The notes beneath the pieces were generated by a model. The model saw only the letters and a list, made by a program, of their open reading frames with translations. It was not told the DNA's origin and ran no database searches. A stretch of 64,000 bases of DNA from contig NZ_RJSE01000003.1 of the NCBI RefSeq assembly GCF_003725695.1, positions 62,001-126,000 on the forward strand, given 5' to 3'. The position numbers and the translations under genes were made by a program. Shown in pieces: positions 54,850 to 63,670 of the stretch; the stretch's first letter is position 1, and every line of letters starts with the position of its first letter. The DNA comes from Nocardioides marmoriginsengisoli. Its GTDB lineage: Bacteria > Actinomycetota > Actinomycetes > Propionibacteriales > Nocardioidaceae.

Positions 54850-57312
54850 ATGGCACGAGGAAGCACAGCACCCCCCGAGGACTTCGAAGAGCACATCGTC
54901 GACATCGACGTCGGCGACGAGATGAGAGCCAGCTTCCTGGAGTACGCGTACTCGGTCATCTACGCCCGTGCCCTTCCGGACGCCCGCGACGGCCTCAAGC
55001 CGGTCCAGCGCCGGATCCTCTACGCGATGCACGACATGGGCCTGCGCCCCGACCGCGGCCACGTGAAGTCCTCCCGGGTCGTCGGCGAGACGATGGGCCG
55101 GTTCCACCCGCACGGTGACACGGCGATCTACGACGCCCTGGTCCGCCAGGCCCAGTCCTGGTCGTTGCGGGTGCCCACGATCGACGGTCACGGCAACTTC
55201 GGCTCCCCCGACGACCCGCCGGCCGCGATGCGGTACACCGAGTGCCGGATGGCGCCGGCCGCGGTCGCGATGACCGCGACCATCGACGAGGACACCGTCG
55301 ACTTCCGGCCCAACTACGACGGCCGTGAGGTCGAGCCGGCGGTGCTGCCGGCGGCGATCCCGCACCTGGTCGTCAACGGCGCGACCGGGATCGCGGTCGG
55401 GATGGCGACCAACCTGGCGCCGCACAACCTGATCGAGGTCGTCCAGGCGCTGCGGCACCTGATCACGCACCCGAACGCGGATGTCGACGCGCTGATGCGG
55501 TTCATCCCCGGACCGGACCTGCCCACCGGCGGCAAGATCATCGGCCTGGACGGCGTCCGGGACGCCTACGAGACCGGGCGCGGCTCCTTCAAGATGCGCG
55601 CCACCACCCGGATCGAGTCGGTCACCGCGCGGCGCAAGGGCATCGTGGTCACCGAGCTCCCGTACGGCGTCGGCACCGAGCGGGTGATCGAGTCGATCAA
55701 GAAGCTGGTCCAGGCCAAGAAGCTCCAGGGCATCGCCGACGTCAAGGACCTCACCGACCGGGAGAAGGGCCTGCGCCTGGTCATCGAGGTGAAGAACGGC
55801 TTCCACCCCGAGGCGCTCCTCGAGCAGCTCTTCAAGAGCACCCCCTTGGAGGACTCGTTCGGGATCAACGCGGTCGCGCTGGTCGACGGCCAGCCGCGCA
55901 CGCTCGGTCTCAAGGAGATGCTGGAGGTCTTCCTCGGCCACCGCTTCGACGTCGTACGGCGGCGCTCGACCTACCGGCGCGGCAAGGCCGCCGACCGGCT
56001 GCACCTGGTCGACGGGCTCCTCCTCGCGATCCTCGACATCGACGAGGTCATCCAGCTGATCCGGACCAGCGACAACGCCGAGGCCGCCCGCGAGCGGCTG
56101 ATCTCGGTCTTCGACCTCTCCGAGATCCAGGCCAACTACATCCTGGACATGCCGCTGCGCCGGCTCACCAAGTTCTCCAAGCTGGAGCTCGACAAGGAGC
56201 GCGACGAGCTGGCCGCGACGATCGCCGCGCTGGACGAGATCCTCGGCGACGAGACCAAGCTCCGCAAGGTGGTCTCCGACGAGCTCGCCGAGGTGGCGAA
56301 GACCTACGGCACCCCCCGTCGTACGGTGCTGCTGGAGTCGTCAGGGGTCGCGACTGCGGCCACGGCCACCCCGCTCGAGGTGGCCGACGACCCGTGCCAC
56401 GTCTTCCTGTCCTCCAGCGGTCTGCTGGCCCGCAGCACCGACGTCGAGCCGCCGGGCGAGGGCGGGGCAAGGGCCCGGCACGACGTGGTCCTCTCGATGG
56501 TCCGCTCGACCGCCCGCGGCGAGGTGGGCGTGCTGACCACGGCCGGCCGGGTGCTCAAGCTCGGCGTGCTCGACCTGCCGACGCTGCCGAGCACCGCCAG
56601 TCACCCGAACCTCCAGGGCGGTGCGCCGGTCGGCGAGTTCCTGACCCTCGAGGCCGGCGAGCGCCCGCTGGCCCTGACCACCTTCGACCCGGAGTCCGCG
56701 GGCATCGCTCTGGGCACCGCCCAGGGCGTGGTCAAGCGGGTCAACCCGGAGTACCTGTCGGCGAAGGACGACTGGGACGTGATCGCGCTCAAGGAGAACG
56801 ACACCGTCGTCGGTGCCGTCGAGCTGACGACCGGCCAGGAAGAGGTCTGCTTCATCACCGACGACGGCCAGCTGCTGCACTTCGGCGCGGCCGGGGTCCG
56901 CCCGCAGGGCCGGTCCGGCGGCGGTATCGCCGGCATCAAGCTCGGCGGCACGGCGAAGGCGTCCTGGTTCGGCGCGTTCGACCCGACCGACGCGGTGGTG
57001 GTCACCATCTCCGGCGCCAGCAGCGCGCTGCCGGGCACCGAGGCCGGCTCGGTCAAGGTCACCCCGTTCGCGGAGTACCCGGCGAAGGGCCGGGCCACGG
57101 GAGGTGTCCGCTGCCACCGGTTCCTGAAGGGCGAGGACACCCTGGTGTTCGCCTGGGCCGGACCGGCGCCGGCACGGGCGGCCGCGGCCAGCGGCGCACC
57201 GGTCGACCTCCCCGAGGCGAACGGCCGCCGCGACGGATCCGGGGTGCCGGGCAGCCAGCCGGTGACGGCCTGCTCGGGACCGGTCCGTTCGGTCGCCGAC
57301 GTGGCAGGCTAG
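54850..57312 (+). CDS. DNA topoisomerase (ATP-hydrolysing) subunit A, ParC/GyrA-like
   Basis: An 820-residue type IIA topoisomerase A subunit. The catalytic Tyr is in AMRYTECRMAP near residue 126, with the quinolone-region GRFHPHGDTAIYDALVR near 83 and a C-terminal beta-pinwheel of about 300 residues. The gene is not beside gyrB, so it is more likely a ParC-like or second A subunit, as seen in Streptomyces. ATG 54850 is chosen over a longer frame because conserved sequence begins there and codon bias drops upstream. The lipoprotein gene starts four bases later. Confidence 0.9.
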   Translation: MARGSTAPPEDFEEHIVDIDVGDEMRASFLEYAYSVIYARALPDARDGLKPVQRRILYAMHDMGLRPDRGHVKSSRVVGETMGRFHPHGDTAIYDALVRQAQSWSLRVPTIDGHGNFGSPDDPPAAMRYTECRMAPAAVAMTATIDEDTVDFRPNYDGREVEPAVLPAAIPHLVVNGATGIAVGMATNLAPHNLIEVVQALRHLITHPNADVDALMRFIPGPDLPTGGKIIGLDGVRDAYETGRGSFKMRATTRIESVTARRKGIVVTELPYGVGTERVIESIKKLVQAKKLQGIADVKDLTDREKGLRLVIEVKNGFHPEALLEQLFKSTPLEDSFGINAVALVDGQPRTLGLKEMLEVFLGHRFDVVRRRSTYRRGKAADRLHLVDGLLLAILDIDEVIQLIRTSDNAEAARERLISVFDLSEIQANYILDMPLRRLTKFSKLELDKERDELAATIAALDEILGDETKLRKVVSDELAEVAKTYGTPRRTVLLESSGVATAATATPLEVADDPCHVFLSSSGLLARSTDVEPPGEGGARARHDVVLSMVRSTARGEVGVLTTAGRVLKLGVLDLPTLPSTASHPNLQGGAPVGEFLTLEAGERPLALTTFDPESAGIALGTAQGVVKRVNPEYLSAKDDWDVIALKENDTVVGAVELTTGQEEVCFITDDGQLLHFGAAGVRPQGRSGGGIAGIKLGGTAKASWFGAFDPTDAVVVTISGASSALPGTEAGSVKVTPFAEYPAKGRATGGVRCHRFLKGEDTLVFAWAGPAPARAAAASGAPVDLPEANGRRDGSGVPGSQPVTACSGPVRSVADVAG

Positions 57313-57316
57313 GCGC

Positions 57317-58048
57317 ATGATCCTGCGGAACACCCGACGTCGCCCTGCCCGTCGTACGGCGTTCGCCGTGCTCGGCGCGCTTGTCCTGACGATCACCCTC
57401 GCCGGCTGCGGCAGCTCCGACGACGGCGCGTCGTCCCAGGGCGGCGACCCGATCGCGGCACTGACGGCGGCCAAGAAGAAGTTCGACGAGGCGTCGAGCG
57501 TGCACTTCACGATGGCGACGACGTCGAAGCCGGCCAAGGGCACCGACGCCGTCCTCGGCGCGAAGGGCACCCTGACCCACCAGCCGGCGTTCCAGGGCGA
57601 GGTGAAGGCGCTCTACATCGGGATCACCGCCGACATCCCGCTGATCGCGGTCGACGGCAAGGTCTACGCGAAGCTGCCGTTCTCGACCGGCTACGCGGTG
57701 ATCAACCCGAAGGAGTACAGCGCTCCGGACCCGGCCACCTTCGCCGACCCGGCAGCCGGCATCTCCGGCCTGCTGCTCAAGCTCGAGGACGCGAAGAAGA
57801 CCGGCGAGAAGCGCGACGGCAAGCTGGTGGTGACGACGTACGCCGGCACGCTGCCGGGAGCGCTGGTCGCCCCGATCATCCCGAGCGCCGACGCCGCCGG
57901 CACCTACCGGACCGTGGTCGGCATCGACGACGACGGCCGGATCGCGACGCTGGCGGTCACCGGCGACTTCTTCTCCGGCGGCGGCGACGTCACCTACGAC
58001 CTGGCCTTCGACGACTACGGCAAGAACGTCACGATCTCCGCGCCGTGA
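57317..58048 (+). CDS. lprG: LprG/LppX-type lipoprotein
   Basis: A 243-residue lipoprotein with a basic N-terminus, a hydrophobic signal and a lipobox LAGC near residue 31. The mature part is an LppX/LprG fold, with SSVHFTMATTSKPAKG near 60 and IPLIAVDGKVYAKLPFSTGY near 100. LprG carries triacylated glycolipids or triacylglycerol through the envelope. Its stop overlaps the start of the P55-like MFS transporter (GTGA), as in the mycobacterial lprG-p55 operon, and this supports the assignment. Confidence 0.9.
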   Translation: MILRNTRRRPARRTAFAVLGALVLTITLAGCGSSDDGASSQGGDPIAALTAAKKKFDEASSVHFTMATTSKPAKGTDAVLGAKGTLTHQPAFQGEVKALYIGITADIPLIAVDGKVYAKLPFSTGYAVINPKEYSAPDPATFADPAAGISGLLLKLEDAKKTGEKRDGKLVVTTYAGTLPGALVAPIIPSADAAGTYRTVVGIDDDGRIATLAVTGDFFSGGGDVTYDLAFDDYGKNVTISAP

Positions 58049-59820
58049 GCCAGGACAGCACCCGGTCGCGCGGTTCGAGCGCCCTGCTGGCGCTCGCCGC
58101 GGTCGCGGTGGCGTTCGCCGCCGCCGACACCTACGTGGTGGTGCTGTCGCTGCCGGACATGATGGGCTCGGTCGGGCTCAGCATCGACGAGCTGCAGCGC
58201 GCGGCGCCGATCATCAGCGGGTTCCTGCTCGGCTACGTGGCGATGCTGCCGCTGATCGGCCGGATCGCCGACCTCCGCGGCCGGCTGCCGGTGCTGGTCG
58301 CCTCGTTGCTGGTCTTCGGCTTCGGGTCGCTGGTCACGGCGGCGGCGTACGACCTGCCGAGCCTGGTCACCGGCCGGTTCCTCCAGGGCGTCGGCGGCGG
58401 CGGGCTGGTGCCGGTGACACTGGCACTGGTGGCCGACATCTACCCGGTCGAACGACGCGGCGTCCCGCTCGGCATCGTCGGTGCGGTGCAGGAGCTCGGC
58501 AGCGTCCTCGGCCCCCTGTACGGCGCGGCGGTGCTCGCCTTCGGCGACTGGCGCGACATCTTCTGGATCAACCTGGCGGCCGGCCTGGTGCTCGCCGCCG
58601 GGGTGGCGGCACTGGGGCGCGGAGTCGAGCCCCGCCCACGACGCCGGTTCGACGTGGTCGGATTGACGCTGCTAGCGCTCTGGATCGCCGCCCTGCTGGT
58701 GGTGATGCGACAGCCGGAACGCCTGGTCACCTCGGTGCGCTGGGGTGGTCCGTTCGTCCCGTTCGGCGACGACGGCGAGTTCTTCGGCTCGATCTGGTTC
58801 TCCCAGGCCGGCCTGGTCACGATCGGCCTCGGCCTCGGCCTGCTGGCGTGGTTGCTGATCGCACCGGCCCGGGCGTTCGTGGACCTCCGCGACTGGTGGG
58901 CCAGCGTCCGGCAGGCCGACCTGCTCGGCGCCCTCCTGCTGGCGGTGCTGCTCGGCGGGGTGATCCTGGCGTTCGCGACCGCCGACCCCGAGGTCCAGGT
59001 GTTCTCCGACGCGGGACCGGTCTACCTCGGCACCGCCGCGCTCGCCGCTGTCGCGTTCGCGGTGCACCAGCGCCGGGCCGCCTCCCCGCTGATCCCCCGC
59101 GGCGCCTTCGGCGCGCGGCCCGCCTGGGGTTCGCTGCTGGTCAGCTTCTTCGTCGGCGCCGCGCTGATCGCCGCCCTGGTCGACATCCCGATCTTCGCCC
59201 GGGTCACCGTCTACGGCGACTCGCAGATCAAGGCGGCGCTGGTCCTGGTCGAGCTGCTGGTGGCGCTGCCGATCGGCGCCCTGATCGGCGGCTACCTGAC
59301 CCGCGCCTACCCCTCCGGCCTGATCGCCGCGGCCGGGATGGCGCTCTCGTCGTTCGGCTTCTGGATGATGAGCACCTGGGACGTCGACGCGCTGCACCAC
59401 CTCTCCTCCAGCGCCGTCCTGGCACTGACCGGTCTCGGGTTCGGCCTGGCACTGGCCCCCGTGAACGCCGCCCTGCTGGCGACCACCGAGCCGGCCGTGC
59501 ACGGCGTCACCAGCGCGATGCTGGTCGTGAGCCGGATGGTCGGGATGCTGGTCGGTATCTCCGCGCTGACCACGATCGGGCTGCGGCGCTACTACGCGGT
59601 CTCCGGCGACTTCCCGGCGCCCAGCGAGGTCTGCGGCGGACCGACCCGCTGCGACCGGTACTCCGACCTGCTCCAGCACGCCGGGATCGAGCAGCTGCAC
59701 GCGATCTTCATCGGCGCGTCACTCGCTGCGCTCCTGGCCGCCTTGCTGGCCGTCGTACTCTTCCGGGGCGCGGCAACGCGGGGCGCGCCCACCTCCCCGC
59801 TCCTGGGGATCGGCGGCTGA
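58045..59820 (+). CDS. P55-like 14-helix MFS lipid/drug transporter
   Basis: A 591-residue MFS protein with about 14 helices. The A-motif-like GRIADLRGRLPVLVASLL lies near residue 72, and the longer-than-usual sequence matches the P55 (Rv1410c) layout. It partners with LprG to move lipids outward, and relatives also export drugs. The start is GTG 58045, overlapping the lprG stop. It is followed by the sucrase/ferredoxin-like gene, also overlapping (TGATG). Confidence 0.9.
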   Translation: MSQDSTRSRGSSALLALAAVAVAFAAADTYVVVLSLPDMMGSVGLSIDELQRAAPIISGFLLGYVAMLPLIGRIADLRGRLPVLVASLLVFGFGSLVTAAAYDLPSLVTGRFLQGVGGGGLVPVTLALVADIYPVERRGVPLGIVGAVQELGSVLGPLYGAAVLAFGDWRDIFWINLAAGLVLAAGVAALGRGVEPRPRRRFDVVGLTLLALWIAALLVVMRQPERLVTSVRWGGPFVPFGDDGEFFGSIWFSQAGLVTIGLGLGLLAWLLIAPARAFVDLRDWWASVRQADLLGALLLAVLLGGVILAFATADPEVQVFSDAGPVYLGTAALAAVAFAVHQRRAASPLIPRGAFGARPAWGSLLVSFFVGAALIAALVDIPIFARVTVYGDSQIKAALVLVELLVALPIGALIGGYLTRAYPSGLIAAAGMALSSFGFWMMSTWDVDALHHLSSSAVLALTGLGFGLALAPVNAALLATTEPAVHGVTSAMLVVSRMVGMLVGISALTTIGLRRYYAVSGDFPAPSEVCGGPTRCDRYSDLLQHAGIEQLHAIFIGASLAALLAALLAVVLFRGAATRGAPTSPLLGIGG

Positions 59821-60719
59821 TGACGACCACCTGCACCGACGCCACCGCCGCAGCCGGCGAGGCGCTGATCGGCTCGGCGCCGGACGCGATCGCCTGGGTC
59901 TGCCTGGAGCAGAACGGGCCGTGGGGCAAGAAGGCGTGGACCGACTCGCACCTGGACGTCGACCTCGGCCGCGCTATCGAGGAGGCGGCCGGCGTGCACG
60001 GCGTCCGGCCGAGCCTGATCCGGCGACCGGGGAAGCACGCCGACGCGACCACCGGGAGCGAGCGCGCCGTCCTGGTCGGCTACACGCACCCGGACGGATC
60101 CTGGCTGCTGACCGGCACGATCGCCGCTCCGGAGGCCCTGCTCGACCTCGACTGGGCTGCGGTGGCGGCCGGTGACGCGGAGGCGGTACGGCGCTCGCTC
60201 CCCGCGCTGGAACCGGACGATCAGCCGCGGCTGCTGGTCTGCACGAACGGCACCCGGGACACCTGCTGCGCCCGGCTCGGCCGGCCGGTCGCCGCCGCCG
60301 CGCTCGCCGCGCACCCGGGGCGGGTCTGGGAGGTCACGCACACCTCCGGGCACCGGTTCGCGGCCACCACGGTGCTGCTGCCCGCCGGCGTCCTGCACGG
60401 CCGGGTCCTGGACGCCGCCCCGCTGCTGGCGGCGGCGGATGCCGGAGAGGTCGTGCTCACCGGCTACCGCGGCCGGTCCACCTGGTCCGCCGGCGCCCAG
60501 GTCGCCGAGGAGCACGTACGGCGGACCGAGGGCATCACCGGGATCGACGACCTGGTCGTGGTTCCGGAGATCGACGCCTGGAGCGTGCGGCACCGCGACG
60601 GGCGACGCTGGTGGGTGGCCGTGAGCGCCTCGACCGGCGGCGAGCGCCCGCCGTCCTGCGGGAAGCCGGACGAGCCGTTCAAGAGCTACGTAGCGACAAC
60701 GGTCAGCGTCACGCCGTGA
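59820..60719 (+). CDS. Sucrase/ferredoxin-like family protein
   Basis: A 299-residue protein of the sucrase/ferredoxin-like (thioredoxin-like Fe-S) family. The conserved part contains LVCTNGTRDTCCARLGRPV near residue 141 and THTSGHRFAATTVLLPAG near 175, the Cys and His expected to bind a [2Fe-2S] cluster. Earlier motifs are AWVCLEQNGPWG near 24. Function is unknown. ATG 59820 overlaps the stop of the P55-like gene. It converges with and overlaps the YdeI-like gene by 11 bases. Confidence 0.85.
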   Translation: MTTTCTDATAAAGEALIGSAPDAIAWVCLEQNGPWGKKAWTDSHLDVDLGRAIEEAAGVHGVRPSLIRRPGKHADATTGSERAVLVGYTHPDGSWLLTGTIAAPEALLDLDWAAVAAGDAEAVRRSLPALEPDDQPRLLVCTNGTRDTCCARLGRPVAAAALAAHPGRVWEVTHTSGHRFAATTVLLPAGVLHGRVLDAAPLLAAADAGEVVLTGYRGRSTWSAGAQVAEEHVRRTEGITGIDDLVVVPEIDAWSVRHRDGRRWWVAVSASTGGERPPSCGKPDEPFKSYVATTVSVTP

Positions 60720-61260
60720 GGCTCGCCACGACCCGTTCGACGGCCCGACCGCGGGCCGGAGCACCGACTGCCTTCAGCACCGGCAGGTACAGCAGGTAGC
60801 GCTCGCTCCGACTGAGCGCCTCGAATGCCGTCAGGGCAGCCGGGCGCGCCGTCAGCGCCGCGATCAGCTCCTCCGGCGGCTCCGCATCGCGTTGCGGCAC
60901 GTACGCGGCTGCCCACCGGCCGTCCGCCTGGGCCGCAGCGATCTCGGCGTACCCCGGGTCCTGCATCCGTCCGGCCGCGATCAGCGCCTCCGCCTTGGCG
61001 ACGTTCACCTGGGACCACGAGCTCCGCGCCGTACGGCGGCAGTAGCGCTGCAGGAACGAGATCTCGTCGAACCCCTTCCGCTGGGCGTCGATCCAGCCGA
61101 AGCAGAGCGCGCCGTCCAGGGCGTCCCCGATCGCCAGCAGTCCGGACCCGGCGTTCTTCTTGCCGATCCGCAACCACGCCTCCGAGGTGGTCTCCTGGTG
61201 GGCGGCGAGCCAGGCCGTCCAGGCGGCGCCGTCGGGGAACTCGAGAGGTTCGGCGGACAT
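60709..61260 (-). CDS. YdeI/OmpD-associated family protein
   Basis: A 183-residue cytosolic protein of the YdeI/OmpD-associated family, without a known enzymatic role. Marks: WLRIGKKNAGSGLLAIGDAL near residue 30, CFGWIDAQRKGFDEISFLQR near 53 and a C-terminal repeat-like helical region. ATG 61260 is the start. It diverges from the carbonic anhydrase gene by 83 bases and converges on the sucrase-like gene. Confidence 0.88.
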   Translation of the reverse strand: MSAEPLEFPDGAAWTAWLAAHQETTSEAWLRIGKKNAGSGLLAIGDALDGALCFGWIDAQRKGFDEISFLQRYCRRTARSSWSQVNVAKAEALIAAGRMQDPGYAEIAAAQADGRWAAAYVPQRDAEPPEELIAALTARPAALTAFEALSRSERYLLYLPVLKAVGAPARGRAVERVVASLTA

Positions 61261-61343
61261 GCGACCAGCCTGCCACCGGGCACCGACAGCACGTGCCGAA
61301 CCTCACGCTCCGGGGTCCGTCGGCATCCACTAACGTGAGGGAC

Positions 61344-61841
61344 GTGAGCGCAGACTTCGACGACCTGCTGGCGGCCAACCGCGACTTCGCGGACCACTTC
61401 TCCCTCTCCGGTTTCGACGGCGTCGCGCACGCCGGCGTCGCGCTGGTGACCTGCATGGACTCGCGAATCGACCCGCTCGGCATGCTCGGCCTGAAGCCCG
61501 GCGACGCCAAGATCTTCCGCAACCCCGGCGGCCGGGTCACCGAGGCCGCCCTCGAGGCTCTCGTCCTCGGCGTGCACCTGCTCAAGGTCGACCGGATCCT
61601 GGTGGTGCCGCACACCCGCTGCGCGATGACCTCGAAGACCGAGGAGGAGCTGCAGGAGATCATCGGTGCCGCGACCGGTCAGGACGCCTCCTGGCACGCG
61701 TTCCACGTGATCGAAGACCAGGTCTCCGGCCTCAAGCGCGACGTGCACAAGGTGACCAGCCACCCGCTGATCCCCGACTCGGTCAAGGTCGGCGGGTTCG
61801 TCTACGACGTCGACACCGGGCTGCTCGACCAGATCGTCTGA
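61344..61841 (+). CDS. Beta-class carbonic anhydrase
   Basis: A 165-residue enzyme interconverting CO2 and bicarbonate. The zinc ligands are the Cys in VTCMDSRID near residue 35 and the His and Cys in VVPHTRCAM near 91-94, with Asp and Arg of the CxDSR motif. It is short, as in the small actinobacterial type. GTG 61344 follows TAACGT by seven bases, suggesting a leaderless mRNA. No partner gene is evident. Confidence 0.93.
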   Translation: MSADFDDLLAANRDFADHFSLSGFDGVAHAGVALVTCMDSRIDPLGMLGLKPGDAKIFRNPGGRVTEAALEALVLGVHLLKVDRILVVPHTRCAMTSKTEEELQEIIGAATGQDASWHAFHVIEDQVSGLKRDVHKVTSHPLIPDSVKVGGFVYDVDTGLLDQIV

Positions 61842-61853
61842 TCCGGTCCCGGC

Positions 61854-62252
61854 TCAGGCCTGGACGAGCGCCCCGCGGATCGCCGCCAGGGTCCGGGCCT
61901 CGGTACGCCCGCTCAACCAGGCCGAGTCCCCTGCCGGATCCGTGGTGACCTCCACGGAGACGTCCTCGCGGTAGAAGAGGAACAGCAGCCCGAGCGGGAA
62001 GAGCAGCGCCATCGGCGCGATCACCCAGACCGGCGAACGGCGCAGCACCAGGGCGGCGCGATCGGGAGCCGGGGTGAGCACCCGTCCCAACCCGAGCTCC
62101 GCAAGCCGCTGCGGCACCTCCGCCGACGGCACGGTCAACCACACCTGCTCCCCCACGGTCACCCACCGGGTGCCCCGCATCCGCTTGACCAGCAGGAGCA
62201 GCAAGGCACAGACCAACCCCAGGAAGACCAGCCCACCGAGGGTCGCGGCCAC
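61854..62252 (-). CDS. Hypothetical two-TM membrane protein, 132 residues
   Basis: The family is not recognised. The product has an N-terminal membrane helix (LGGLVFLGLVCALLLLLVKR), a polar region with a possible cytosolic domain (TRWVTVGEQVWLTVPSAEV), a second helix near WVIAPMALLFPLGLLFLFY, and a soluble tail. Codon bias is good. It starts at GTG 62252, converges on the carbonic anhydrase gene and diverges from the DsbA-like gene. Confidence 0.7.
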   Translation of the reverse strand: MAATLGGLVFLGLVCALLLLLVKRMRGTRWVTVGEQVWLTVPSAEVPQRLAELGLGRVLTPAPDRAALVLRRSPVWVIAPMALLFPLGLLFLFYREDVSVEVTTDPAGDSAWLSGRTEARTLAAIRGALVQA

Positions 62253-62370
62253 GTCGTTCTCCTCACGCCTCTACGACAACCCTGACCTCATCGGCGGGTC
62301 GGTCACGGACCTGAGCGGATGCCGGCGAAGTGACCGAACGGCGGCGTCGGACCGGCCTTTGGTCCCTCAC

Positions 62371-62389
62371 CTACTATCTGGCGTAGTAG
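62371..62389. promoter_or_regulatory. Inverted repeat in the dsbA-like promoter (BlaI-like)
   Basis: CTACTA (62371-62376) and TAGTAG (62384-62389) form a dyad over seven bases, 35 bases before the dsbA-like start. TACTA/TAGTA dyads are typical of BlaI/MecI operators, and an M56 (BlaR-type) peptidase is encoded nearby. Confidence 0.45.
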
Positions 62390-62423
62390 ATCTGTCCTCC
62401 CTCGCAACCCAGGAGTTCTGTTC

Positions 62424-63083
62424 ATGACCACCCAGACCAAGGTGGCGATCGCCATCAGCGCCGCTCTCGCCCTCGTGCTCGGTGTCCTGCTCTTCCTCGC
62501 GGTCCGCGACGGCTCCGACGGACCCACCAAGAGCGTCGCGGGAGGCACTGACACGGCGCTGATCCGCCCGGACAGCCACGTCCTCGGCGAGCGCGGCAGC
62601 ACCGGCGTCGAGTTCGTGGAGTTCCTCGACTTCGAGTGCGAGGCGTGCCGGGCGATGTTCCCGGTCGTGGAGCAGATGCGGGAGCAGTACGCCGGCAAGG
62701 TCACGTTCGTGGTCCGGTACTTCCCGCTGCCGGGACACTTCAACTCCGAGCGTGCGGCTCGTGCGGTCGAGTCCGCCGCACGCCAGGACCAGTTCGAGGC
62801 GATGTACAAGAAGATGTACGAGACCCAGACGACCTGGGGCGAGAAGCAGGTGCCCGCGGACGACCTGTTCCGGTCCTTCGCCGAGGAGCTCGGCCTCGAC
62901 CTGACGCAGTACGACGCCGACTACGCCGACCCCGAGGTGGCAGCGCGCGTCCAGCGGGACCTCAAGGACGGCGAGTCCCTGGGCGTGCAGGGAACCCCGA
63001 CCCTCTACCTCGACGGTGAGCTGCTCCAGCCGGAGTCGGTCGAGGACATCACCGAAGCGCTCGACGCCGCCGTCTCGAAGTGA
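62424..63083 (+). CDS. DsbA-family thiol-disulfide oxidoreductase, membrane-anchored
   Basis: A 219-residue protein with one N-terminal membrane helix (residues 7-28) and an extracytoplasmic thioredoxin fold of the DsbA type. The active site is CEAC in FLDFECEACRAMFP near residue 75, and the cis-proline loop is in VQGTPTLYLDG near 195. It introduces disulfides in exported proteins. ATG 62424 follows CCAGGAG. The VKOR gene starts at its stop (GTGA), so it is re-oxidised by that partner. The four-cysteine secreted proteins at 2.4-5.7 kb are potential clients. Confidence 0.92.
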   Translation: MTTQTKVAIAISAALALVLGVLLFLAVRDGSDGPTKSVAGGTDTALIRPDSHVLGERGSTGVEFVEFLDFECEACRAMFPVVEQMREQYAGKVTFVVRYFPLPGHFNSERAARAVESAARQDQFEAMYKKMYETQTTWGEKQVPADDLFRSFAEELGLDLTQYDADYADPEVAARVQRDLKDGESLGVQGTPTLYLDGELLQPESVEDITEALDAAVSK

Positions 63084-63670
63084 GATCCACTCCGCGGGCG
63101 CTGGCCTGGCTCCTGGTCCTCGGCGGCACCGTCGGGGCCGCCGCCGCGGTCACCTTGATGCTCGAGAAGCTCGCGGTGCTGCGCGACCCCGGGTACGTCC
63201 CCAGCTGCAACCTCAGCCCGGTGATCAACTGCGGCTCCATCATGTCCTCGGACCAGGCGGAGGCGTTCGGGTTCCCGAACCCGCTGATCGGCATCGCAGC
63301 ATTCCCGGTCCTGATCGCCACCGGCGCCGCGCTCCTGGCGGGAGCACGCCTGGCCCGCTGGTACTGGCTGGGTCTCCAGGTCGGAGTCGTTGCCGGTACG
63401 GCGTTCATCGGCTGGCTCGCGTTCCAGAGCCTGTACCGCATCGAGGCCCTGTGCCCCTACTGCCTGGCCGTCTGGGCGGTGGTGGTGCCGATCGCCTGGT
63501 ACGTGACGCTGGAGAACCTGTGGGCCGGCCGGTTCGGGACCCGGGCCGCCTCCTCGAAGATCGCGCGGTGGTTGCGCCAGAGCCACGCCCTGATCCCGAT
63601 GTTCGCCCTGCTGGTGGTCGTCGGCCTCGTCATCGAGCAATTCTGGTCCTACTGGACCACCGTCATCTGA
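63080..63670 (+). CDS. VKOR-family membrane oxidoreductase
   Basis: A 196-residue membrane protein with four or five helices. The active-site CxxC is CPYC in ALCPYCLAVWAV near residue 130, and the paired loop cysteines are SCN and NCG near 43-51. It passes electrons from DsbA to quinone. GTG 63080 overlaps the dsbA-like stop. The 3' end overlaps the convergent M56 peptidase gene by eight bases. Confidence 0.92.
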   Translation: MRSTPRALAWLLVLGGTVGAAAAVTLMLEKLAVLRDPGYVPSCNLSPVINCGSIMSSDQAEAFGFPNPLIGIAAFPVLIATGAALLAGARLARWYWLGLQVGVVAGTAFIGWLAFQSLYRIEALCPYCLAVWAVVVPIAWYVTLENLWAGRFGTRAASSKIARWLRQSHALIPMFALLVVVGLVIEQFWSYWTTVI

